9,566 nt of DNA from Clostridia bacterium (lineage in GTDB: Bacteria; Bacillota; Clostridia; Christensenellales; Aristaeellaceae). Numbering within the stretch: position 1 is the stretch's first letter; every line of letters starts with the position of its first letter. The stretch lies in contig JAFUWR010000296.1 of NCBI GenBank assembly GCA_017471125.1, forward strand, positions 1 through 9,566, read 5' to 3'. The notes beneath the pieces are model-generated. The model made no database searches. It saw only the letters and a list, made by a program, of their open reading frames with translations, and was not told the origin of the DNA. Position numbers and translations under genes: made by a program. Shown here piece by piece: positions 1-5,426 of the stretch.

Positions 1-1
1 C

Positions 2-196
2 TGCTCCACCATGCTGGCCCTGCTGGGCCGGAACGCCGACGCCGACGGGCTCTTCGACCGGGCCGTGGCCCAGCGCGTCCTGCCCGCCACCCTCGCCGCC
101 GCGCCCATCGACGCCGCCGTGCGGCTCAAGGACCGGGTCAGGGACATGCCCTTGTGCCGCGCCCTGCTGGAAAAGCAGTCGCCGGTGAGTTTGTGA
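2..196 (+). CDS. C-terminal fragment of an unrecognised protein
   Basis: This reading frame is open from the window edge and ends in TGA at 194-196, so it is the last 64 codons or so of a gene whose start lies outside. The visible part is soluble, rich in Ala, Leu, Arg and Asp, and predicted to be mostly helical. It ends with a charged helix (LKDRVRDMPLCRALLEKQ) and a short SPVSL tail. There are no membrane segments, cysteine pairs or catalytic motifs that I recognise. An internal ATG at 11 has no ribosome binding site in the few bases visible, so the gene is taken to start upstream. Codon use is GC-rich like the rest of the window, which supports real coding. The stop is followed within ten bases by a 7-bp G-rich tandem repeat, and no intrinsic terminator is seen directly after it. 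Function unknown. Confidence 0.55.
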   Translation, partial: CSTMLALLGRNADADGLFDRAVAQRVLPATLAAAPIDAAVRLKDRVRDMPLCRALLEKQSPVSL

Positions 197-202
197 GGCA
201 AT

Positions 203-251
203 AGGGAGTAGGGAGTAGGGGGACGGAGGCACCAGTCACCAGGCACCAGTC
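203..251. repeat. Short G-rich and CACCAG microsatellite
   Basis: Seven-base units AGGGAGT repeat at 203-209 and 210-216 and run into AGGGGG. After a short spacer, CACCAGTCACCAGGCACCAG repeats a 7-8 base unit. The same 7-bp theme appears in inverse orientation (CCTACTS) at 6013-6043, and as AACAGG units near 3508-3530, so this is a dispersed intergenic repeat family and not coding sequence. Confidence 0.6.
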
Positions 252-260
252 CGATACCTG

Positions 261-587
261 CCCGCAAAACGGGCGATGAGGGCATCGCCCCTACGAGTTG
301 TCCGCGCCTGTGATGTAGGGGCGCTGCCCCCCAGCGCCCGTGACCCCGTCGGGGCAGCGTTGCGCCGCCCGCAAAACGGGCGATGAGGGCATCGCCCCTA
401 CGAGTTGTCCGCGCCTGTGATGTAGGGGCGCTGCCCCCCAGCGCCCGTCACCCCGTAGGGGCGGCGTTGCGCCGCCCGCAAAACGGGCGATGAGGGAATC
501 GCCCCTACGAGTTGTCCGCGCCTGTGATGTAGGGGCGCTGCCCCCAGCGCCCGTCACCCCCGTAGGGGCGGCGTTGCGCCGCCCGCA
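261..587. repeat. 107-bp tandem repeat, three copies plus a partial fourth
   Basis: Copies begin with CCCGCAAAAC at 261, 368 and 475, giving an exact 107-bp period. A fourth copy starts at 582 and is cut off after CCCGCAAAA by a terminator hairpin. Each copy carries three hairpins: arms GGGCGATG/CATCGCCC (271-290 in copy 1), GGGCGCTG/CAGCGCCC (533-552 in copy 3) and GGGCGGCG/CGCCGCCC (566-584 in copy 3). Copies differ by a few substitutions and single-base length changes in the C-run. The period is too long and the hairpins too dense for a CRISPR array, and no open frame through the array looks coding. Single units of the same hairpins recur at 3480-3562 and, inverted, at 3832-3856, so the array was probably built by local duplication of a dispersed palindromic repeat. 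Confidence 0.9.
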
Positions 588-624
588 AAATGACCGCCCT
601 GCGCGATGCGCAGGGCGGTCATTT
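588..624 (-). terminator. Intrinsic terminator of the SH3-like gene
   Basis: A perfect 17-bp stem (588-604 pairing with 608-624, core GACCGCCCTGCGC) closes a three-base loop. It lies 11 bases past the stop of the minus-strand gene at 636. On the minus strand the stem ends in ATTTT, a short U-tract, before the repeat array begins. Confidence 0.8.
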
Positions 625-635
625 CATATCGTCGA

Positions 636-1097
636 TCAATAGGGCTTGAGATCGCTCAGGTTGCTGGCGGCCACGTAGCCGAACACGCCCTTGGCGCTGC
701 GGACGAGGGCATAGCCGTCGGACACGGAGTACACCTTCACCTTGCGGGCCTTGGAGGTGGTCACGCAGCGGCTGGAGGTGGAGGAGCGCTGGTACACCTT
801 CGCGCCCTTCTTGAGGGTCGCGGTGCCCAGGTAGGAGTAGTCCCAATCGCCCTGGGTGAGGGTGGAGGGCTTCACGTAGCACTCGACGCCGTTCACCACC
901 AGGTGGGCGTAGGTGCCGTAGGCCTTCACCAGCACGGAGGTGTGCTTCGGGATGGTGCCGATGTAGACGGACATGTCGGGGTCGGCATAGGCCTTGGCGG
1001 CCTTGATGGTGATGTCGCCGGTCAGCGCGAACGCGGACCCGCTGACGAGCGCCATCAGCAACATCGTTGCCAGGATCACAAGCGCAGTTTTCTTCAT
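636..1097 (-). CDS. Small secreted SH3-like domain protein
   Basis: The product is 153 residues. It begins MKKTALVILATMLLMALVSG followed by SAFA, a clear Sec signal peptide with an AXA-type cleavage site near residue 24, so the mature protein of about 129 residues should be exported. The mature part resembles two bacterial SH3-like (SH3b) modules. The first covers about residues 30-82 (YADPDMSVYIGTIPKHTSV, then a VNGVECYVKPSTL strand pair). The second covers about 88-150 (VYQRSSTSSRCV, then GVFGYVAASNL). Such modules usually bind cell-wall peptide or glycan; no catalytic domain is attached, so this would be a stand-alone wall-binding or structural protein. The ATG at 1095-1097 is preceded by GGAGAGGAG (1105-1113) at good spacing. 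It is a single-gene unit with its own promoter and terminator. The family call rests on pattern recognition of the repeated Y-V/G-Y-V turns, and the function is inferred. Confidence 0.85.
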   Translation of the reverse strand: MKKTALVILATMLLMALVSGSAFALTGDITIKAAKAYADPDMSVYIGTIPKHTSVLVKAYGTYAHLVVNGVECYVKPSTLTQGDWDYSYLGTATLKKGAKVYQRSSTSSRCVTTSKARKVKVYSVSDGYALVRSAKGVFGYVAASNLSDLKPY

Positions 1098-1208
1098 GGT
1101 AGATCTCCTCTCCGCGAGCCCGACGGGTGTCTGCCGAACGTCGCATCCCTTATTGTGCCAGCCGACGCCCGGACGGGCGGCGACGGCCCTGTGATTATTT
1201 GCAAGAAG

Positions 1209-1238
1209 ATTATACCATCAATAATTATGCAAAAACAA
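1209..1238 (-). promoter_or_regulatory. Sigma-A-type promoter of the SH3-like gene
   Basis: On the minus strand, TTGTTT (1233-1238) and a perfect TATAAT (1209-1214) are separated by 18 bases, inside an AT-rich patch. Initiation near 1202 would give a leader of about 105 nt. The leader is GC-rich and includes a hairpin with arms CGCCCG/CGGGCG around 1165-1180, so some post-transcriptional control is conceivable. Confidence 0.65.
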
Positions 1239-1256
1239 CAAACTTGGGAAAATGAT

Positions 1257-1285
1257 TTGAACTTGAAATAAATTGATTATATTAT
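1257..1285 (+). promoter_or_regulatory. Possible plus-strand promoter for a small RNA
   Basis: TTGAAC (1257-1262) and TATTAT (1280-1285) are spaced by 17 bases on the plus strand. They match four of six and five of six consensus positions. No convincing coding gene follows, so it is tied only to the structured region at 1292-1480. In such AT-rich sequence a chance match is quite possible. Confidence 0.3.
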
Positions 1286-1291
1286 TAATAA

Positions 1292-1480
1292 AATCGACAA
1301 AAACAGACCTGCCTCTCGCGGTCAGGCTGGCTTTTGTCGATCTGTGCCGGGCGCTGTCCGACGGCGTCCACGCCGTCCTCGCGATCCGCCCGAGGTCTGT
1401 GCTGTCCGCGCCCGCGTCCCCTATGGCAGCGAATCGCTGTCTAAGGGGCTCAAAAAGGCGCTGTTTTCAGGGGCTTTTTG
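1292..1480 (+). ncRNA. Candidate structured small RNA
   Basis: About 190 bases of GC-rich, gene-free sequence lie between a promoter-like element and a terminator-like hairpin. Visible structures are a 9-bp pair TCGACAAAA/TTTTGTCGA (1294-1302 with 1332-1340), and a perfect 7-bp hairpin GACGGCG/CGCCGTC (1360-1377). They also include CAGCGA/TCGCTG nested inside CCCCT/AGGGG (about 1418-1448). The 3' hairpin has CAAAAAGGCGCTG (1451-1463) pairing with CAGGGGCTTTTTG (1468-1480) with two mismatches; it carries a T5 run in either direction and could serve as a bidirectional terminator. I do not recognise a known RNA family (not an evident 6S, SRP, T-box or tmRNA). The short open frames across it start without ribosome binding sites. 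Confidence 0.3.
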
Positions 1481-1651
1481 CATGAAATGCAAGCGACGAG
1501 GCCATTTTTGCGCCTCCCGGCGGCATTTCCCGACCCCTTTCCACATTCAAATTATATCACATTTCGCCCCCTTCTTCAACATGTTGTCGAAGTTGACATA
1601 GATTTGATAGAAAATCGACATAAATATGCGGGCCCGCGAATTTTTGTCGAA
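1293..1651. promoter_or_regulatory. Cluster of Spo0A-box-like sites
   Basis: The Spo0A box consensus is TTTGTCRAA. Matches are: 1643-1651 plus, TTTGTCGAA (9/9); 1583-1591 plus, GTTGTCGAA (8/9, core TGTCGAA exact); 1333-1341 plus and 1293-1301 minus, TTTGTCGAT (8/9 each); 1614-1622 minus, TATGTCGAT (7/9); and 1592-1600 minus, TATGTCAAC (7/9). The core TGTCGA occurs five times in under 360 bases, where about 0.2 would be expected by chance. The nearest promoter is that of the SH3-like gene, whose -35 is about 55 bases from the first site. Confidence 0.5.
1615..1650. repeat. 36-bp dyad-symmetric element
   Basis: TCGACA (1615-1620) and TGTCGA (1645-1650) flank a perfect palindrome GCGGGCCCGC (1628-1637), and all share the same centre. 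Fifteen of 18 position pairs are complementary across the full 36 bases. It could be a protein-binding operator or a hairpin. It lies downstream of the BTAD regulator terminator and contains two of the Spo0A-like sites facing each other. Confidence 0.6.
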
Positions 1652-1675
1652 TTCCAGGGGAATGTGACACGAAAA

Positions 1676-1699
1676 AGACGTGCATAAACATGCACGTCT
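1676..1699 (-). terminator. Intrinsic terminator of the Hpt-BTAD operon
   Basis: A perfect 10-bp stem AGACGTGCAT/ATGCACGTCT with a four-base loop lies 18 bases past the regulator stop at 1718. On the minus strand the stem is followed directly by a T-run (plus-strand AAAAA at 1672-1676), the classic rho-independent form. Confidence 0.9.
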
Positions 1700-1717
1700 A
1701 TGTATAATCATACAAAA

Positions 1718-2935
1718 CTATGTGTCCTCGATGTCGGCCAGGTCGTGGCTCGTGTCCGCGCCCAGCATGCCCAGCCGGTGGTGGAAGGGGATGTTGGAAT
1801 TGGGGTAGCGCTTGTAGAAGAGCTGGCGGATGCGCTCCATGACCATGCTGCCGGTGTCGTAGTTGACGGTGGGCAGCAGCAGGGCGACGATGGTGGGCGC
1901 GAAGTGGGTGATGATGTCCCCCTTGCGCAGGTTGGCCCGGAGGATCTCGATCAGGCCGGACATGATGTTGTCCTGCTTGATGTAGTCCATCTGGCTGTCG
2001 TCGGCGTCGCCGATCATGATGACGCCCAGGAACATGGTGGTGCCCAGGCGCTCGAGGTTGCGCATCTCGAGGTTGTAGATCTCCTTGAACATGGTGTAGT
2101 CGCAGACGAAGGCCCGCTGCTCCTTGCCGGACTGCCTTAGCTCGTTGCGGATGGCGTCCAGGTTGAACTTGAGCGAGCGCCTTGAGCGGTTGAGCTGCCG
2201 GTAGAACTCCTGCATGCTCTCGCTGGGGCCCGCGCCCAGGTAGCGGTAGGTGATGTCGGCGGCGTGGCGGTACTGGGCCATGGCGTCGGACACGCGGTTC
2301 AACTGCACCATGGCCTTCATCAGCTCGATGTGCAGCTTGTCGTCGAAGTTGTCCACCTCCAGCGCCGTGCGACAGACCGCGCTGATCTCGTTGTAGGCCT
2401 CCTCGTCCCGGAGGATGTCGATGTAGCTGTACACGGCGTCCAGGTACTGCCGGTGCATGCGCTCGGCGTAGGCGGCCTCCTCCTCGAGGTTGCCGGTCTG
2501 GTACAGGTCGCCCTTGTACAGCGACATGAGCTGCTTGCACAGGGCGCGGCGCTTGGCGGTGTCCTTCTCCTTCTCCAGGGTGTCGAACAGGTCCATCAGC
2601 TCCAGCACGTCCACCTTGACGGCCTCGTCGGCCTGCCAGTGGTACGCGCCCCGGTCGGACACGATGCACGCGCCCAGCCCGTCGGCCATCTGATTAAGCA
2701 TGCCGCGGGTGCGGCTCACCAGGGTCTTGAGGGCGTTCTCCGGGTTGGTGACGGCGTTCCCGGACCACAGCTCCCGCAGCAGGCGCTGGTTCGGCACCTG
2801 GTAGCCCCTGTGCAGGATCAGGAAAGCCATCAGCGCGGAGCCCTTGCGGGACTTCGCCACAGGGTTCTCGATGCGCTGTTCATCGATGAAGATCAGGTAG
2901 TTCCCCATCAGCTGGATTCTTACGCTGTGCTCCAT
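1718..2935 (-). CDS. Winged-helix/BTAD transcription regulator with degenerate GGDEF-like C-terminus
   Basis: The product is 405 residues. Residues 1-100 form an OmpR/PhoB-type winged helix as in SARP/AfsR regulators (LMGNYLIFIDEQRI, then a recognition region NPENALKTLVSRTRGMLNQM and wing SDRGAYHW). Residues about 105-250 form the helical bacterial transcriptional activation domain (KVDVLELMDLFDTLE; YRHAADITYRYLGAGPSE). Residues about 265-395 resemble a GGDEF fold: LRKGDIITHFAPTIVALLLP aligns with the canonical LRRGDLVARYGGDEFAVLLP. The catalytic GGDE is replaced by APTI (346-349), while an RxxD motif (337-340) is kept at the right spacing for the c-di-GMP inhibitory site. It is probably a cytoplasmic DNA-binding protein without cyclase activity. 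I start it at the ATG 2933-2935, because AAAGG (2945-2949) is nine bases upstream; an in-frame ATG at 2944 has no spacing to that site. It lies 49 bases after the Hpt gene, very likely in one operon. Confidence 0.85.
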   Translation of the reverse strand: MEHSVRIQLMGNYLIFIDEQRIENPVAKSRKGSALMAFLILHRGYQVPNQRLLRELWSGNAVTNPENALKTLVSRTRGMLNQMADGLGACIVSDRGAYHWQADEAVKVDVLELMDLFDTLEKEKDTAKRRALCKQLMSLYKGDLYQTGNLEEEAAYAERMHRQYLDAVYSYIDILRDEEAYNEISAVCRTALEVDNFDDKLHIELMKAMVQLNRVSDAMAQYRHAADITYRYLGAGPSESMQEFYRQLNRSRRSLKFNLDAIRNELRQSGKEQRAFVCDYTMFKEIYNLEMRNLERLGTTMFLGVIMIGDADDSQMDYIKQDNIMSGLIEILRANLRKGDIITHFAPTIVALLLPTVNYDTGSMVMERIRQLFYKRYPNSNIPFHHRLGMLGADTSHDLADIEDT

Positions 2936-2984
2936 GGCCGTCATCCTTTGCGTATTTTTGGGTCATCCGTGAAAATGCCGGGGA

Positions 2985-3332
2985 CTATTGCAGGGCGCGG
3001 GCCTCCGCGAGCGCCGCCGTCACGCGGGCGTGGAGCGCGGACACGTCGGCCATTTCGGACCGGCCGCGCAGGATCTCCGTGAGCTCGCAGATGGGCTCGT
3101 AGATCGGGGTCAGCGCCAGGTTGCCGATGGCCCCCTTCAGGGCGTGCGCCGCGTCGAAGGCCGCCTTGGCGTCGCCCCCGGCGATGGCCGCGGCCAGCTT
3201 GTCGAAGTTCGCGTCCGACAGGCCCATGCCCACCAGCCGCAGGTAGAAGTCCTCCTTGTTGAAGCAGCGGCCCATGCCCTCGTCCACGTTCGCGCCCCAG
3301 GCCCTGAGGCCGTCCAGTGTCAACATATCCAT
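2985..3332 (-). CDS. Hpt-domain (histidine phosphotransfer) protein
   Basis: The product is 115 residues, the usual size of a free-standing Hpt protein, and almost entirely helical. Residues 60-77 give the phosphorylation helix FDAAHALKGAIGNLAL, where His63 in AHALKG is the expected phospho-acceptor. The hydrophobic NLAL and the following helix PICELTEILRG complete the four-helix bundle pattern. There is no kinase or receiver domain attached, and none is encoded nearby, so it must exchange phosphate with partners elsewhere. It heads a unit with the BTAD regulator, which itself lacks a receiver domain, so how the two communicate is open. The start is uncertain: GGAAGG at 3337-3342 is four bases from ATG 3330-3332 and ten bases from ATG 3324-3326. 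A longer GTG form from 3356 has no clear binding site. Confidence 0.85.
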   Translation of the reverse strand: MDMLTLDGLRAWGANVDEGMGRCFNKEDFYLRLVGMGLSDANFDKLAAAIAGGDAKAAFDAAHALKGAIGNLALTPIYEPICELTEILRGRSEMADVSALHARVTAALAEARALQ

Positions 3333-3406
3333 CCCGCCTTCCGCCCCCGCGGTCACGCCGATGCGTTACATCCCCGCCGCGGGACAGCATTCACCCATTA
3401 ATTAAC

Positions 3407-3434
3407 ATTATAACATAATGGGGGGTGAAGTCAA
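3407..3434 (-). promoter_or_regulatory. Promoter of the Hpt-BTAD operon
   Basis: On the minus strand TTGACT (3429-3434) and TATAAT (3407-3412) are separated by 16 bases, a near-consensus sigma-A promoter. Initiation near 3400 leaves a leader of about 70 nt. The AT-rich stretch ATTAATTAAC just downstream is typical of an open-complex region. Confidence 0.8.
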
Positions 3435-3474
3435 CCGGGTAAAATGACAATATTTTGAAGATGTGGGGAATAGG

Positions 3475-3562
3475 GCGTGGGGGCGCTGCCCCCAGCGCCC
3501 GCCCGGAGGGAACAGGCAACAGGGAACAGGAATACCCGTAGGGGCGGCGTTGCGCCGCCCGC
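3475..3562. repeat. Dispersed hairpin repeats of the 107-bp array family
   Basis: One GGGCGCTG/CAGCGCCC hairpin (about 3481-3501) and one GGGCGGCG/CGCCGCCC hairpin (about 3542-3560) flank a short AACAGG repeat. They are single units of the same hairpins found in the tandem array at 261-587, separated by 2.9 kb. There is no gene here. Confidence 0.8.
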
Positions 3563-3569
3563 TTGGGGA

Positions 3570-3695
3570 CCTCATCCGTCACGGCCTACGGCCGCGCCAC
3601 CATTCCAGGGCCTGCCGGCCCGTTCTCGCTGAAAACAGTCCACTGGACTGTTTTCCGGGCGCTCGAACCCCCAAAGGGGAAGGCTTTTGGCTGAC
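3570..3695. repeat. Decayed palindromic element containing a 25-nt palindrome
   Basis: The left end CCTCATCCG (3570-3578), followed by a GGCCTACGGCC hairpin, matches the end of the intact element at 5894-6005. The right part, AAGGGGAAGGCTTTTGGC, matches the middle of that element. Between them lies a palindrome at 3631-3655, with 12-bp arms GAAAACAGTCCA/TGGACTGTTTTC and one central base. It therefore looks like a composite or rearranged copy. Confidence 0.6.
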
Positions 3696-3756
3696 GCGCC
3701 ATGCTTCAAATTCGTACTAACGTGTGTTTGGATAGAAAAAAGGGGTACGGGGGAAA

Positions 3757-3783
3757 AAGGCAACCTTTACTAAAGGTGGCCTT
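3757..3783 (-). terminator. Hairpin with T-run, probable backup terminator
   Basis: AAGGCAACCTTT (3757-3768) pairs with AAAGGTGGCCTT (3772-3783) with one mismatch and a three-base loop. On the minus strand it is followed by TTT and then a C-run. It lies about 110 bases past the main pilT terminator and upstream of the Hpt promoter, so it may insulate the two units. Confidence 0.45.
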
Positions 3784-3831
3784 GTGCCCCCGGAGGACGC
3801 TTGGCCGCTGACACAGCGGGTAACGATCCGG

Positions 3832-3856
3832 CGGGCGGCGCAACGCCGCCCCTACG
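3832..3856. repeat. Inverted single copy of the GGGCGGCG hairpin repeat
   Basis: GCGGGCGGCGCAACGCCGCC followed by CCTACG is the reverse complement of the GTAGGGGCGGCG-type hairpin at 562-585. It stands alone between the two minus-strand terminators and shows that the unit spreads in both orientations. Confidence 0.75.
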
Positions 3857-3894
3857 AAGGAATGGCGGCGGACCGTGTCACAGCCAAAAGAAAG

Positions 3895-3925
3895 ACCACG
3901 AAACGATCATCGTTCGTTTCGTGGT
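3895..3925 (-). terminator. Intrinsic terminator of the pilus operon
   Basis: A perfect 12-bp stem, ACCACGAAACGA (3895-3906) with TCGTTTCGTGGT (3914-3925), closes a seven-base loop. It starts 15 bases past the pilT stop codon. On the minus strand it is followed by CTTTCTTTT. Confidence 0.85.
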
Positions 3926-3939
3926 TTGATTCCTCTTAT

Positions 3940-4992
3940 TTATATCCGCTTCGACAGCGTTTCCGGGCTGACGGCGTAGAGCAGGGCGGTCTCCCTTGTG
4001 ATGGTCCCGGCGCGGAAGAGCCTTTGGAGCTCGGCGTCCATGGACAGCATGCCCTGGCCCGCGCCGCCGAAGATGGCGTTGTCGATCTGGTGGGTGCGGC
4101 CGTCGCGGATGAGGTTCTGTATGGCGGGGTTGACGGTCATGACCTCGAACACCGCCACCTGCCCGCCGTCCTTCTTGGGCACGAGGCGCTGGGACACCAC
4201 GGCGCGCAGCACCATGGAGATCTGCACGCGCACCTGGGCCTGCTGTTCGGCGGGGAAGGTGTCGAGTATGCGATCCACGGTCTTGGCCGCGCCGGTGGTG
4301 TGCAGCGAGGACAGCAGCAGGTGGCCGGTCTCCGCGGCGGTGATGGCGGTGCGGATGGTCTCCAAATCGCGCATCTCACCCAGCATGATGACGTTCGGGG
4401 CCTGGCGCAGCGAGGCGCGCAGGGCGCGGTCGAAGGTGGGGGAGTCGCTGGGGACCTCGCGCTGGCTGACCAGGGACTGCTTGTGGCTGTGGATGTACTC
4501 GATGGGGTCCTCGATGGTGACGATGTGGCCGGAGCGCTCGCGGTTGATCTTGTCGACCACGCAGGCCATGGTGGTGGACTTGCCGCTGCCGGCGGGCCCG
4601 GTGACCAGTATCATGCCGTTGCGGAACCGGGCCAGCTGCATGACCAGGTCGGGGATGCCCAGGCTCTTGGGGTCGGGCAGACCGAAGGCCACCACGCGCA
4701 GGGTGGCGGCCATGGTGCCGCGCTGATAGTAGGCGTTGCAGCGGAAGCGGCTCAGCATCGGCAGCGCGAAGGAGAAGTCGTCGTCGCCCTCCTCGCCCAG
4801 CTTGGCGATGTCGCGGCGGGCCAGCTCGTAGGCCTCCCGCACCAACTGCTCGGTGCCCGCGGGCTTCACGATCTCGTCGGACAGGGCGATCATGTCGCCC
4901 TTCACCTTGCAGGTCACGTGCGCGCCGGGAACGATGAATATGTCCGAGCCCTCCAGGTCGTAGGCCTTTTGCAGCAGTTCCTTTAGTTCCAT
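3940..4992 (-). CDS. pilT: PilT-type type IV pilus ATPase
   Basis: The product is 350 residues, the usual PilT length, and lacks the long N-terminal domain of PilB/GspE extension ATPases. PilT is the cytoplasmic hexameric ATPase that powers pilus retraction, docking on the PilC platform. Motifs in order: Walker A GPAGSGKST (132-140), Asp box TIEDPIEY (159-166), Walker B VIMLGEMRD (201-209, Glu206), His box TGHLLLSSLHTTGA (222-235), and AIQNLIRD (290-297), a close variant of the AIRNLIRE motif typical of PilT. All catalytic elements are present, so it should be active. The frame stays open upstream to 5082, but ATG 4990-4992 is preceded by GGAGG (4997-5001) and begins MELKELLQKAYDLEGSDIFI, the normal PilT start. 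It overlaps the preceding pilin-like gene by ten bases and is the last gene before the terminator. Confidence 0.95.
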   Translation of the reverse strand: MELKELLQKAYDLEGSDIFIVPGAHVTCKVKGDMIALSDEIVKPAGTEQLVREAYELARRDIAKLGEEGDDDFSFALPMLSRFRCNAYYQRGTMAATLRVVAFGLPDPKSLGIPDLVMQLARFRNGMILVTGPAGSGKSTTMACVVDKINRERSGHIVTIEDPIEYIHSHKQSLVSQREVPSDSPTFDRALRASLRQAPNVIMLGEMRDLETIRTAITAAETGHLLLSSLHTTGAAKTVDRILDTFPAEQQAQVRVQISMVLRAVVSQRLVPKKDGGQVAVFEVMTVNPAIQNLIRDGRTHQIDNAIFGGAGQGMLSMDAELQRLFRAGTITRETALLYAVSPETLSKRI

Positions 4993-5426
4993 ATATCCTC
5001 CGTGGTGGTGGTGGCGGTCAGGCGGTGGGTGACCCACTTCAGGCGCTGTCCCTCGTCCTTGGGGCTGAGGCTGACGGCACATTCGAGGGTGCGCACGCCG
5101 TCGGTCTCCTCCCAGCGGATGACCCGGTCGTCCATCGTCATGTCCGTGGGCAGGAAGGCCCGCATGGCGGCGGCGTAGTCGTCGTCGGTCTCGGAGATGG
5201 CGGCGTAGCGGGCGGCGATGGCGTCCAGCGACGCCAGCCGATGCTCGGCAGCCTCGCTCAGGGCGTAGCCCGCCTGCACCACCTGCACGCTGCGGTCGGA
5301 CAGCTTGATGTCGTTTCGGGCGTTCATCAGCGCCAGTATGCCCAGCACGCTCATGGACAGTATGACCACGATCAGTATCAGCGACGCCGCGCCGGGGCCG
5401 AAGGAGACCCTGCTCTTGCGATTCAT
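4983..5426 (-). CDS. PilX-like single-pass pilus-associated protein
   Basis: The product is 147 residues. A short basic N-terminus (MNRKSRVSFGPG) is followed by one membrane helix at about residues 12-34 (AASLILIVVILSMSVLGILA), then NARNDIKLSDRSVQVVQAGYALSEAAEHRL. That layout, with a polar-free helix followed by a Q-A-x-x-A-x-E-A-A-E helix, is like PilX-type minor pilins of type IV pilus loci. There is no clear prepilin peptidase site with Glu at +5. The extracytoplasmic part is about 105 residues, ending in a strand-rich segment (VIRWEETDGVRTLECAVSLS). The start ATG overlaps the stop of the upstream gene (ATGA at 5423-5426) and GGAGGTGA sits just before it, so translation is coupled. It overlaps pilT by ten bases. 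It is probably a minor pilin or filament-tip component; the exact role is inferred. Confidence 0.8.
   Translation of the reverse strand: MNRKSRVSFGPGAASLILIVVILSMSVLGILALMNARNDIKLSDRSVQVVQAGYALSEAAEHRLASLDAIAARYAAISETDDDYAAAMRAFLPTDMTMDDRVIRWEETDGVRTLECAVSLSPKDEGQRLKWVTHRLTATTTTEDIWN

Noticed and set aside
261..587. CRISPR array
   Set aside because: The 107-bp units are nearly identical throughout, with no short repeat plus unique spacer pattern, and no cas gene is present.
1593..1628. Plus-strand promoter at TTGACA 1593-1598
   Set aside because: The -35 is perfect but no acceptable -10 lies at 15-19 bases. The match is explained as part of the Spo0A-box-like dyad TGTCGA-AG-TTGACA.
1273..1687. 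Small plus-strand genes in the Spo0A-box island
   Set aside because: Several 70-85 codon frames overlap each other. None has a ribosome binding site or plausible protein composition, and they run through hairpins.
1698..2669. A 323-codon minus-strand frame overlapping the BTAD regulator
   Set aside because: Arg/Pro/Gly/His-rich frame-shift shadow; the overlapping frame has clear domains, a ribosome binding site and a terminator.
3784..4986. A 400-codon open frame on the plus strand opposite pilT
   Set aside because: Its product is a low-complexity string of His, Val, Gly, Ala and Gln, the usual mirror of a GC-rich gene. PilT on the other strand has every family motif.
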